A stretch of DNA of 64,000 nt. Origin: Mesonia algae. Its GTDB lineage: Bacteria; Bacteroidota; Bacteroidia; Flavobacteriales; Flavobacteriaceae. Shown here in pieces: positions 45,526-52,881 of the stretch (position 1 is its first letter; each line of letters starts with the position of its first letter). Both the position numbers and the translations under genes were made by a program. The stretch spans positions 124,001 through 188,000 of the forward strand of contig NZ_QKYV01000002.1 of assembly GCF_003253545.1 (NCBI RefSeq), given 5' to 3'. The notes beneath the pieces are model-generated. The model was not told where the DNA came from and did no database searches. It saw only the letters and a program-made list of their open reading frames with translations.

Positions 45526-47502
45526 ATGAAGCTATTTAGAAAACATATTATTTTAATAGTATTCCTTTTTTTAGGATTACAAGATGTAGCTATTGCACAA
45601 ACATCGCAAAATACTCCTTTAATAGATTCTCTTTCTATAGTCTATAACAAAAATGTATATGAAAATCCGCAACTAGCAAAAGAGGCAGCTTTACAATGGC
45701 TTAGTGAAAGTAAAAAATTAGAAATGGACCTACAGGTGGCTAGAGCACTTTATGCTTTAGGTCATCTTGGGAATATATCGGGAGATTATAAAAGCACAAT
45801 TAAGTACTCCCATGATGCAATTACTTTACTTAAATCTCTCCAAGTTGAAAAAGGTTTAGCAGCCTGTTATAATATTTTAGGCACAGGTTATAAAAACTTA
45901 GGAGAATATCCAAAGTCTATGGATAGCTTTGTAGAATGTTTAAATTATTCAAAACAAACAGAGAATAGGGTACAAGAAGCTAATGCATATCAAAATATAG
46001 CTACACTATATTTACTTCAGAATGAATATAAAAAATCTGCAGAAAATTTAGATCGCGCAGCCAATCTTTATCGAGAACTAGGTGATGATGATGGTGTACT
46101 TACCACACTCTTTAATTTTGCTAATATTTTAAAAGAAGAAGGTAAGTTTGATCAAGCTAGAAAACATTACCAAACCGTTTTAGGTTATAGAGAAAGAGAA
46201 GGTAATAAAGCGGTTATCGCCTATGTAAACATTAATCTTTCACAAATGCTGGTGGAAGAAGAACGTTGTGCTGAGGCGGTAATTTCATTAGAAAAAACAT
46301 TGATTCTTTTGAAAGAGCTTCAGTTTAATTCAGATATAGCAATTGTCCTAAACGACTTGGGATTATGCGAGAGTAAATTGGGACATACACAAAAAGCAAT
46401 CAACTATTTTCAGCAAGCATTAGAAATAGGAGAGGAGCACTCGTTATTAATGTATAATTCTAACATCTATAAAAATCTTTCCCAGCTTTACCAAGATGAA
46501 GGAAATTATAAAAATGCTTTAAAATTTTATGAAAAATCTATCACAACCATAGAAGAACAAAATTCTCTAGATAAAGAGAAATATGTAGCCAATATACAAG
46601 AACGCTATGAAACTCAATTAAAAGAAACTAGAATAAAACTTTTAGAAAAAGAACAAAAGTTAAGTGAAGCTGAGTTGCAAAAAGCAGAGCTTACTGTAAA
46701 AAGACAACGTATTGTGAGAAATACGTTTATTGCTGGTTTTGTGCTAATATTATTAACCCTAATTGTTTTGAGATTTTTCTATGTACAGCGATTAAGAGCA
46801 CAAAAAGAATTGAGTTTGCAACAAGAAGAAAATGCTAAGCAGCAAATAAATCAGATGATAAAAGATCATAAATTATCTGTTATAGAGCGTTATCAAGAAG
46901 GCCAAGATGAAGAAAGGTCTCGATTAGCAAGAGAAATACACGATGGTATAGGGAGTGATTTAGCAGGTATAAAAATTGCCTTTGAGCATTATGCAGAGCA
47001 GCACGAAGAAAAACAACAATCTAAAAGAATTGCATCAGCTATAAACAATGCTTGTATTGATGTACGCGGACTTTCACATCAGCTTCATCCTTTGCCGTTT
47101 TCTAAAATAGGATTTACTAGTTTTCTACACGATTTTATTAACCAGATTTCAGAAAAATCAACAGTAGAAATTAAAGCTTTCTTCTTTCCGGAAGAAGATA
47201 TAGATAGTTTACCAGAAGCATTATTAGCAGATACCTACAGAATTGTTCAGGAATTGGTGAATAATATACTTAAACACGCAGCGGCAACTCAGGCAGAAGT
47301 ACAACTTACTAAACATGAAGATCACTTAAATATGGTGATTAATGATAATGGCAAAGGATTTCAAAAAAATAAAAAACAAGGAATAGGCCTACGTAATATT
47401 AAAGAAAGACTCCATAAAATGCAAGGAACATTAGATATAGATAGTGCTTCAGCAAATGGCACATCTATTATGATAGACATTCCTATAAAAAAAGAATTGT
47501 GA
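45526..47502 (+). CDS. TPR-containing sensor histidine kinase (NarL-type)
   Basis: 658 residues. A signal peptide (cleavage after AIAQ, near residue 25) is followed by periplasmic TPR repeats, visible as KSTIKYSHDAITLL, YPKSMDSFVECLNY and TQKAINYFQQALEIGEE. Then come one membrane helix near residues 400-422 and a cytoplasmic coiled coil. The kinase region is of the HisKA_3/NarX type, with phospho-acceptor H472 in REIHDGIGSD. The ATPase has N579/N580 in ELVNNILKHA, DNGKGF and GIGLRNIKERL. It senses an unknown periplasmic signal and passes phosphate to the regulator encoded next, whose start overlaps its stop. Confidence 0.88.
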   Translation: MKLFRKHIILIVFLFLGLQDVAIAQTSQNTPLIDSLSIVYNKNVYENPQLAKEAALQWLSESKKLEMDLQVARALYALGHLGNISGDYKSTIKYSHDAITLLKSLQVEKGLAACYNILGTGYKNLGEYPKSMDSFVECLNYSKQTENRVQEANAYQNIATLYLLQNEYKKSAENLDRAANLYRELGDDDGVLTTLFNFANILKEEGKFDQARKHYQTVLGYREREGNKAVIAYVNINLSQMLVEEERCAEAVISLEKTLILLKELQFNSDIAIVLNDLGLCESKLGHTQKAINYFQQALEIGEEHSLLMYNSNIYKNLSQLYQDEGNYKNALKFYEKSITTIEEQNSLDKEKYVANIQERYETQLKETRIKLLEKEQKLSEAELQKAELTVKRQRIVRNTFIAGFVLILLTLIVLRFFYVQRLRAQKELSLQQEENAKQQINQMIKDHKLSVIERYQEGQDEERSRLAREIHDGIGSDLAGIKIAFEHYAEQHEEKQQSKRIASAINNACIDVRGLSHQLHPLPFSKIGFTSFLHDFINQISEKSTVEIKAFFFPEEDIDSLPEALLADTYRIVQELVNNILKHAAATQAEVQLTKHEDHLNMVINDNGKGFQKNKKQGIGLRNIKERLHKMQGTLDIDSASANGTSIMIDIPIKKEL

Positions 47503-48134
47503 AGAAGATAAACATTGTTATAGCAGACGATCACCTAATGTTTCTTGAAGGTATTAATACCATTCTAAGCGACATGGAAGAAATTAATGAAGTTCACCTA
47601 GCTACAGAAGGGAAGCAAGTGATTAGACTACTTAATCAATTTGATATTAATTTAATTATAAGTGATATCAGTATGCCAAAAATGGATGGTATTGAATTGC
47701 TTACAGAAATTAAAAAGAAACATAGTGACGTAAAAATTATTATGCTAAGTATGCTAGATAATCATAGAACGGTGCATAAAGTAATTCAAAAAGGCGCAGA
47801 TGGTTTTGTACCAAAGTTCACGAGTAAAGAAGAATTGCAAAAAGCTGTAAGAACTGTTTTAAATGATGAACAATATTTTTCTGAAATAATTAAACAACGT
47901 TATATGGAAAGTATTTTTGAACGTAAAAAATATAAAAACATAGAACTTTCACCAAGAGAAAAAGAAGTATTATCTCTATTGGGAGAAGAATTAACGTCTA
48001 AAGAAATTTCTGAGAAATTATTTATTTCTGTAAATACAGTAGAAACGCATAGAAAAAATATTCTTTTAAAAACTGGATCTAAAACAACCACAGGAGCGGT
48101 TAAATTTGCTATCGAATCAGGTTTATTTGATTAA
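47499..48134 (+). CDS. NarL/FixJ-type LuxR-family response regulator
   Basis: 211 residues from a GTG start that overlaps the kinase stop (GTGA), a sign of coupled translation. The receiver domain (residues ~1-120) has D10/D11 and phospho-acceptor D56 in LIISDISMP, with a late lysine in FVPKFTSKEEL. The DNA-binding domain (about 148-205) is of LuxR/GerE type: LSPREKEVLSLL ... SKEISEKLFISVNTVETHRKNI. This class binds inverted repeats as dimers and often activates from near -41.5. It is therefore the best local candidate for the dyads found at eleven promoters in this island. That link is inference. Confidence 0.9.
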   Translation: MKKINIVIADDHLMFLEGINTILSDMEEINEVHLATEGKQVIRLLNQFDINLIISDISMPKMDGIELLTEIKKKHSDVKIIMLSMLDNHRTVHKVIQKGADGFVPKFTSKEELQKAVRTVLNDEQYFSEIIKQRYMESIFERKKYKNIELSPREKEVLSLLGEELTSKEISEKLFISVNTVETHRKNILLKTGSKTTTGAVKFAIESGLFD

Positions 48135-48150
48135 CATAAAAAAATACGTC

Positions 48151-48165
48151 TGAGTTTTGAACTCA
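48151..48165. terminator. Small hairpin after the response regulator gene
   Basis: TGAGTT-TTG-AACTCA, six perfect pairs, 17 bases past the regulator stop, followed by an AT-rich stretch with a short T-run (ATTTTTAATG). It is a weak transcription end between convergent genes. Confidence 0.4.
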
Positions 48166-48202
48166 AGCAAATTTTTAATGTTTTAAAGTAAACTAAAGAA
48201 TT

Positions 48203-49198
48203 TTATTGAATTTTAATTCCTTCTGCTTCTAGAGCTTCTTTTATTTGTAGATTTTCTTGGTCTTTAGAAGTTTTATCATTTTCTTCAGAAAGCATTTCAG
48301 CACGATAAATGAAAGAAGATTGTAAATCGAAATAGACTACAAACAGTCCTTTTTGCGGATTTACCCATCTACCACTTTCTGTATTTTTTACTCTTTTATC
48401 ATCTAAATATTGTATCCAAGCGCCTTTTGACAAAGAAGATTTATCCATATAAATTTTCCTATGACTTATAATTTTAAAATACGGATAATTAGTATCTAAT
48501 TTAGCTTGCATATAAGCTTCTAATTTTGTCTCTAGCATTTCAAAATTAGTCAGATTTTCTGATAACAAATAGGGACCTGGTGTGTATTGAGCGTTTTCTA
48601 TATCTAAGGTAATGTTGATAAATCCACCTGGGTATTCTGGAGTTTTAATAAGTAAACTCAATTCGTAAGCACTATCTATTTGCTTAAAAGATTGGTTTAA
48701 GCGATTTATAAAACGGGTAACGATATCATTTAGTTTATTTGGGTTTAAATCTTCATTAAACGTAAATTCAATATCATTATCAGAAAAAACTATTTTTGAA
48801 ATTTCAGCTTTAAAATCTGCTATGACCTCTTGTCTAATGTTATAACGTTTTAAAATTTCCCGATATAAATCATCAAAAACTATTGCATCAGCTTTAGGGT
48901 ATAGAGGAAGAGTGTCATTTTCTAATATGGTTTTTGCATTGATATGGGTATAAAATTCTATTTCAGGTACTTGTTTATCATAAACAACAACACTAAATAT
49001 ATTAGGATCCATTGTTGCTGCATTAAAATATCTATTTAGATCTTTAAATGTAAGCTGGCCATTATATTTTATTTGTAAATATTGCTCCAGATTTGTTGCT
49101 GCTTTCTTTTGAGAAATACCACCAACTATTTGTGCACAACCAGTGGTAATAAGTAAAATTATAAGTAGAAATACAGCTACTAGTATTACAAATTTCAT
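48203..49198 (-). CDS. Hypothetical lipoprotein
   Basis: 331 residues with a hydrophobic N-terminal segment ending in the lipobox ITTGC (Cys21), so envelope-anchored. The mature part has mixed structure and no recognised family; the segments GAWIQYLDDKRVKNTESG and KGLFVVYFDLQSSF are beta-rich. It is the only gene of its strand segment here, read from promoter site 9, and convergent with the response regulator. Its link to the island comes only from that promoter. Confidence 0.6.
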   Translation of the reverse strand: MKFVILVAVFLLIILLITTGCAQIVGGISQKKAATNLEQYLQIKYNGQLTFKDLNRYFNAATMDPNIFSVVVYDKQVPEIEFYTHINAKTILENDTLPLYPKADAIVFDDLYREILKRYNIRQEVIADFKAEISKIVFSDNDIEFTFNEDLNPNKLNDIVTRFINRLNQSFKQIDSAYELSLLIKTPEYPGGFINITLDIENAQYTPGPYLLSENLTNFEMLETKLEAYMQAKLDTNYPYFKIISHRKIYMDKSSLSKGAWIQYLDDKRVKNTESGRWVNPQKGLFVVYFDLQSSFIYRAEMLSEENDKTSKDQENLQIKEALEAEGIKIQ

Positions 49199-49219
49199 GA
49201 AGTTTTAATTTAGAAAGCA

Positions 49220-49265
49220 TAAATCTAGTATTATAAGTAAATGTGAGCCTCCCTGAATTCCGTGA
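49220..49265 (-). promoter_or_regulatory. Island promoter site 9: dyad + TAGATTTA
   Basis: Minus strand: TCACGG-AATT-CAGGGA (49265-49250), 22 bases, TAGATTTA (49227-49220), which matches TAnnTTTG in all but the last base. The ATG of the lipoprotein gene is 21 bases further on. It is divergent from site 10. Confidence 0.65.
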
Positions 49266-49275
49266 ATTTTGAGTA

Positions 49276-49321
49276 TCACTTATACAAGGTGCTATTTAAA
49301 AAGGATGTTATGATAAATTTG
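49276..49321 (+). promoter_or_regulatory. Island promoter site 10: dyad + TAAATTTG
   Basis: Dyad TCACTT-ATAC-AAGGTG (49276-49291), 22 bases, TAAATTTG (49314-49321), a perfect -7. The right half-site is the weakest of all eleven, but the preceding TA and the spacing agree. The gene at 49352 starts 30 bases later. Confidence 0.55.
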
Positions 49322-49351
49322 AATTATAAAATTCATTTAAAATAATACGAC

Positions 49352-49747
49352 ATGGGATTACAAGAAAAAAGGGCTGCAAAATCTATAGAAGATCAATATT
49401 TAGGAGATTATCAGAAAGAAATTAATGAAATTGTAGGTAAAGAATTACCCATCAATATTAATTGGGATACTTTTGAAATGGACTTTATAAAGTTTGTACC
49501 AAGTGTTTGTCTACAACGTCTTACAGATGGGTTAAGAGAAGTTTGTAAAGATGATATGGGCAGAGAAGCTGTAGCAGAGAGCTTGAATTCTATAGAGGTT
49601 TATTGCATACCAAATGAAGGAGCAGAAGCTAAAAAAGAACTAAAGTTAGAAGATGGTGTATTTTCTTTAACGGCTTGTTGGGGAGGTCATCACAGCGGGT
49701 ATTTTATAGATATAACTATACGTGAATATTTAGAAAATAATTTATAG
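49352..49747 (+). CDS. Hypothetical protein, shares a module with 50306-50995
   Basis: 131 residues, no signal peptide. The last ~75 residues resemble the C-terminus of the 229-residue protein at 50306-50995. Both have the order acidic helix, EAVAES/EAFTES, a short strand, a Glu/Lys-rich turn, the strand VFSLT or TLSIT, and a C-terminal helix. The pair is an old duplication within the island. Function unknown. It is read from promoter site 10 and closed by a strong terminator. Confidence 0.6.
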   Translation: MGLQEKRAAKSIEDQYLGDYQKEINEIVGKELPININWDTFEMDFIKFVPSVCLQRLTDGLREVCKDDMGREAVAESLNSIEVYCIPNEGAEAKKELKLEDGVFSLTACWGGHHSGYFIDITIREYLENNL

Positions 49748-49778
49748 TATTAAAAAATAACATCTTCTTGTTATTTTT

Positions 49779-49812
49779 AAAAAAGGAAAATCTTTATAGA
49801 TTTTCCTTTTTT
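49779..49812 (+). terminator. Rho-independent terminator after 49747
   Basis: Perfect 14-bp arms (AAAAAAGGAAAATC and GATTTTCCTTTTTT) with a six-base loop. A second small hairpin (AATAACA-TCTTCT-TGTTATT) precedes it at 49756-49775. Confidence 0.85.
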
Positions 49813-49846
49813 AATGGCTAATATATCTTGTAGTTTACAACTAAAA

Positions 49847-49879
49847 AAAGCCTTTAAGAATTAAATCATTAAAGGCTTT
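49847..49879 (-). terminator. Terminator of the minus unit 50995-49897
   Basis: Arms AAAGCCTTTAA (49847-49857) and TTAAAGGCTTT (49869-49879). Read on the minus strand it is followed by a T-run, 18 bases past the stop at 49897. Confidence 0.85.
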
Positions 49880-49896
49880 ACAATAGAGTTTTTTTA

Positions 49897-50289
49897 TTAA
49901 TGCAGTTTTACATCGTTAAAGGTAACGTCTTTTAATATCATACTAAAATAAGCATCGCTATGAGAATTATATTCAGAGAAAGACTGACTAAAGCTCACTA
50001 CAGTAGCTTTGTTAAAGACCAATGAAATTGATGGAGTCTCTTGCTCTCTATGAAATACTTTAGCATAACCAGACCATTCTCCAGGTTGGTTAGAAATCCA
50101 TTCAATAAAAATAGGATCATTAACCATTTTTGTTGTTCCTGAGAAATTTACATCTATAGGTTTTTTCTCTTCCGTATAATAGTCCATATTAAAACTATAA
50201 TCGCACTGGCTTAAGACAAACGATTTTTCTGTGCTATTATCTTTTCTTATTAATAATTCTATTCGGCTAACTACATTAGAATCTTGCAT
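49897..50289 (-). CDS. TssD (Hcp)-like type VI secretion tube protein, orphan
   Basis: 130 residues. The pattern of the Bacteroidota TssD family is visible: an early strand CDYSFNMDYY, KPIDVNFSGTTKMVNDPIFIEWISN, the loop-strand GEWSGYAKVFHRE, the strand SLVFNKATVVSFSQSF, and a final strand-turn FSMILKDVTFNDVK. Such proteins stack as rings to form the T6SS tube or carry effectors. No other T6SS gene is in the window, so it is an orphan or a toxin-carrying/decoy form. The call rests on pattern recognition only. It is preceded by a 16-base gap after the 229-residue gene. Confidence 0.55.
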   Translation of the reverse strand: MQDSNVVSRIELLIRKDNSTEKSFVLSQCDYSFNMDYYTEEKKPIDVNFSGTTKMVNDPIFIEWISNQPGEWSGYAKVFHREQETPSISLVFNKATVVSFSQSFSEYNSHSDAYFSMILKDVTFNDVKLH

Positions 50290-50305
50290 AATTTTTAGTT
50301 TATAT

Positions 50306-50995
50306 TTATAATTCTTTTTCTATTAGATCTTGTAATTTTTTTGATGTAGGAAAGCTTTTTAAGCCCTTGGTTGTATCTAGAGTTATAGATAGTGTTTCTT
50401 CCTCTAAAGTAGTCTTAATCTCTTTTCCTAATGTGAATTTTACTGTTGAAATTGATTCTGTAAACGCCTCTTTAGCCAAATTATCTTCAGCTATTTTAGA
50501 AAGCGTCTCTTTTAACAAGTCCACAATTTTTGAAATATAATACTTATCTAGATTTTCTGGGTTTTCTTCAAATTCATAAACAATAGTTACTTTTTTATCG
50601 AAAACTTCTTTAAGCTCTATTTCTAAATAATTTATCTCTTTTTTTAACTGAAGTAAAGTTGGTATTTCATCATCTTCGGGAGTAAAAGGAATCTTTCCAT
50701 CAGATAAAAGATAACCGTATTTATTAATATTACTCATAGAGATGGAAGAAATAGAAAGCGTTTCTAAGTATTGAAATTGTGCCTTGCGATCATAAATATC
50801 ACATAATAAAACTACATTCTTCTCGCTGTCATAGTTCACAAAAAAACCAGAAGCACCACCTGAATGCGTACTAATTGTAACTTGCGGCATTTGAGGTTTT
50901 TCTTTTTTTCTCTCTATATCTGCAATTTCTTGAAGTATTTTTAAAACTTCATTTGTATTTAAAACTGGTAATTGTAACATTGTTTTAAAATCCAT
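50306..50995 (-). CDS. Hypothetical protein upstream of TssD-like gene
   Basis: 229 residues, cytoplasmic. The N-terminal part (VTISTHSGGASGFFVNYDSEKNVVLLCD) is beta-rich, the middle a coiled helix (LQLKKEINYLEIELKEV). The C-terminal ~75 residues repeat the module found in the 131-residue protein at 49352. No family name can be given. It is the first gene of a two-gene unit from promoter site 11, with the TssD-like gene second, so it could be a chaperone or regulator of that protein. Confidence 0.55.
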   Translation of the reverse strand: MDFKTMLQLPVLNTNEVLKILQEIADIERKKEKPQMPQVTISTHSGGASGFFVNYDSEKNVVLLCDIYDRKAQFQYLETLSISSISMSNINKYGYLLSDGKIPFTPEDDEIPTLLQLKKEINYLEIELKEVFDKKVTIVYEFEENPENLDKYYISKIVDLLKETLSKIAEDNLAKEAFTESISTVKFTLGKEIKTTLEEETLSITLDTTKGLKSFPTSKKLQDLIEKEL

Positions 50996-51018
50996 AGTAA
51001 TCCTTTTTTTGTTTTATA

Positions 51019-51064
51019 CAAAGTTGGATTATTAGGTTTAAAACAGACTAACTGTTTTCAGTGA
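51019..51064 (-). promoter_or_regulatory. Island promoter site 11: dyad + CAACTTTG
   Basis: Minus strand: TCACTG-AAAA-CAGTTA (51064-51049), 22 bases, CAACTTTG (51026-51019), first base off consensus. The ATG at 50995 is 24 bases further on. It is the rightmost site of the set. Confidence 0.65.
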
Positions 51065-51209
51065 TATTGTAAATTAGTAAACTTAGTTTTGATCTAGGTT
51101 GTAGATCTACTTGCGCGAGGTTATATATTCTCAGAAAAAGAAATAATAGCTATTACGATAGAAAAAGCCCAATTTTAAAAATATAATTCATTTGAGTTTA
51201 AGGCAAAAA

Positions 51210-51239
51210 AAAAAGAGTAATCAAATGATTACTCTTTTT
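51210..51239 (-). terminator. Terminator of the tRNA unit
   Basis: Arms AAAAAGAGTAATCA (51210-51223) and TGATTACTCTTTTT (51226-51239) with a two-base loop. On the minus strand it is followed by a T-run of ten, just past the tRNA-Pro 3' end. Confidence 0.9.
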
Positions 51240-51243
51240 CTAG

Positions 51244-51318
51244 TCGGGGTGGCAGGATTCGAACCTGCGACCTCCTGCTCCCAAAGCAGGCGCGATGACC
51301 GGGCTACGCTACACCCCG
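51244..51318 (-). tRNA. tRNA-Pro(TGG)
   Basis: 75 bases, cloverleaf intact: acceptor CGGGGTG/CACCCCG with discriminator A. The anticodon stem is CCTGC/GCAGG around the loop TTTGGGA, anticodon TGG. The T-arm carries GGTTCGAATCC. CCA is not encoded. It lies 25 bases downstream of tRNA-Ser in one transcript. Confidence 0.95.
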
Positions 51319-51343
51319 AGGTGTATAACTTAAAGATGTTTAG

Positions 51344-51427
51344 CGGAGAGACAGGGACTCGAACCCTGGCGACAGTTACCCGTCGACAGATTAGCAATCT
51401 GCTCCATTACCACTCTGGCACCTCTCC
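51344..51427 (-). tRNA. tRNA-Ser(GCT)
   Basis: 84 bases including a long variable arm, as expected for serine: acceptor GGAGAGG/TCTCTCC with discriminator G, anticodon loop TTGCTAA giving GCT, and a T-arm with GGTTCGAGTCC. CCA is not encoded. It is the first gene of the two-tRNA transcript. Confidence 0.95.
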
Positions 51428-51464
51428 GTTAAAATTATGAACTTTCGCTTTGTTATTGCGGTTG

Positions 51465-51495
51465 CAAATATAAGACGTCTTTATCTTCTCGGCAA
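51465..51495 (-). promoter_or_regulatory. Housekeeping promoter of the tRNA unit
   Basis: Minus strand: TTG at 51495-51493, 20 bases, TATATTTG at 51472-51465. This is the standard TTG/TAnnTTTG pair of Bacteroidota and serves as an internal comparison for the island promoters, which lack the TTG. Confidence 0.75.
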
Positions 51496-51559
51496 GTTTT
51501 TGAGTAGTTTTTTTTAGCTTTTTTTTTAAGTATTCTATAGTGTTCTAACTATGAGAATT

Positions 51560-52810
51560 TTATAGATTATTTTTTTTTAAATTATTTTCTAAATCTATTA
51601 ACCGTGCTACGTTTTTTACCAACTTATGATGTTTTCTTACAAAAGGATTTTCTTCATTCCATACATAACCGGCTAAGACAGCACATACTTGTTGCTTTAT
51701 TTCTTCATTAGGTTGTTGATGCATTAAAATTTTTTGAAGATTACCATTATAAAACTCTTTTACATACGTAGAAAAAACATTTACGCCGCTTTTTATATAA
51801 TCTACATATTCTTTTTCCCAGTCAACTGCACTATTTTTAAGTTCTTTCACTATTAATTTGGCAGCTAAGAGGCCCGATTCTGTAGCAAAAGAAACACCAG
51901 AAGAAAAAACAGGATCTAAAAATTCTGCACTATTGCCTGTAAGGACAAAACGATTTCCGTAAAGCTTAGTTACATTTTTAGCAATATTCTTTACTTGTAT
52001 AGGCTCAAATAGAAAGGGTAACTCTTTAAATTGAGGATAATATTTTTCCGTTAACGGAAGCATTTGACGAAGCTTTTCATTAGTGTTACCTTTAAATTGA
52101 AGAAACCAATCGTTGGGTGCTACAAAACCAATGCTTGTATTTCCGTTAGATAGCGGAATGTACCAAAACCAAACTTCTTCTTCTATAATATCGAAAGTAA
52201 TAAGTGAACCTTCCTTTCCGTTTGGTCGTCTAATGTCTTTTATTTGTGTAAAGATAGATGAGTGTTGTGCAACTTGTGGAGGAGCTTCAAGATTTAAAAG
52301 TTGAGCTAAAACTCTTCCAAATCCGCTAGAATCTATTACATATTTAGCATCTAATTGAGATATTTCGTGTTCTTCATTTTTTAAAGTTAAAGTAGCTTTT
52401 TCTTCCGTAAAGCAAGCATCTATAACTGTGGTTTCAAACTCAATCTCAACTCCTTTTTTAATGCATTCTTTTGCTAGCACCTGATCAAAATGATCTCGGG
52501 GCACTTGCCACGTCCAATCCCAACCCTTGCCAAATTTTTTACTAAAGTCAAACTCACTTTTCTTTCCATTTTTTATAAATCGAGCTCCAGTTTTAACTTG
52601 GTAGTTTTGCTTTAGAAGACAATCGAGTAATCCTGCTTCTTCAAAATTATCCATACATCGGGGAATGAGGCTTTCACCAATACTATACCTGGGGAATTTT
52701 GACTTTTCAATAATTTTTACAGAAATACCTTGTTGTCGTAAATAAGAAGCAGAAACAGTTCCTGAAGGGCCAGCGCCAATAATAGCGACATCTACCTTTT
52801 CTTTTTTCAT
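51560..52810 (-). CDS. Halogenase-like FAD-dependent oxidoreductase (flexirubin cluster)
   Basis: 416 residues. An FAD Rossmann motif GAGPSG lies at 12-17, the GESLIP turn near 45-50, and the WFWYIP motif at 214-219, which has the W-x-W-x-I-P form diagnostic of flavin-dependent halogenases. A second aromatic motif, GWDWTWQVP, lies at 96-104. The motif set supports halogenation of an aromatic substrate, as in chlorinated flexirubins, although some non-halogenating relatives in the family also keep it. It is transcribed away from the flexirubin operon, sharing a 71-base divergent promoter gap with it. Confidence 0.75.
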   Translation of the reverse strand: MKKEKVDVAIIGAGPSGTVSASYLRQQGISVKIIEKSKFPRYSIGESLIPRCMDNFEEAGLLDCLLKQNYQVKTGARFIKNGKKSEFDFSKKFGKGWDWTWQVPRDHFDQVLAKECIKKGVEIEFETTVIDACFTEEKATLTLKNEEHEISQLDAKYVIDSSGFGRVLAQLLNLEAPPQVAQHSSIFTQIKDIRRPNGKEGSLITFDIIEEEVWFWYIPLSNGNTSIGFVAPNDWFLQFKGNTNEKLRQMLPLTEKYYPQFKELPFLFEPIQVKNIAKNVTKLYGNRFVLTGNSAEFLDPVFSSGVSFATESGLLAAKLIVKELKNSAVDWEKEYVDYIKSGVNVFSTYVKEFYNGNLQKILMHQQPNEEIKQQVCAVLAGYVWNEENPFVRKHHKLVKNVARLIDLENNLKKNNL

Positions 52811-52816
52811 TCTATT

Positions 52817-52845
52817 TTGTTTGCTTGGTAAATATACTACATTTG
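52817..52845 (+). promoter_or_regulatory. Promoter of the flexirubin operon
   Basis: TTG at 52817-52819, 18 bases, TACATTTG at 52838-52845: a clean Bacteroidota promoter 37 bases before the ammonia-lyase start. It has no island dyad. A possible divergent -7 for the halogenase-like gene (TAGTTTCG on the minus strand, 52853-52846) overlaps closely. Confidence 0.75.
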
Positions 52846-52881
52846 CGAAACTAGAAAGATTTTAATCTACTTTCTCCCGTT

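Noticed and set aside
9618-50995. Prophage or transposon origin of the island
   Set aside because: No phage structural gene, integrase, transposase or terminal repeat was seen, and base composition is like the flanks.
51244-51318. tRNA-Pro 3' end facing the island as a possible integration site
   Set aside because: No direct repeat of the tRNA 3' end was found near 9.1-9.7 kb or elsewhere, and no integrase is present.
51192-51440. Open frame of 82 codons with VAGFEPATSCSQ-like sequence
   Set aside because: It is the antisense reading of the two tRNA genes, a well-known false gene.
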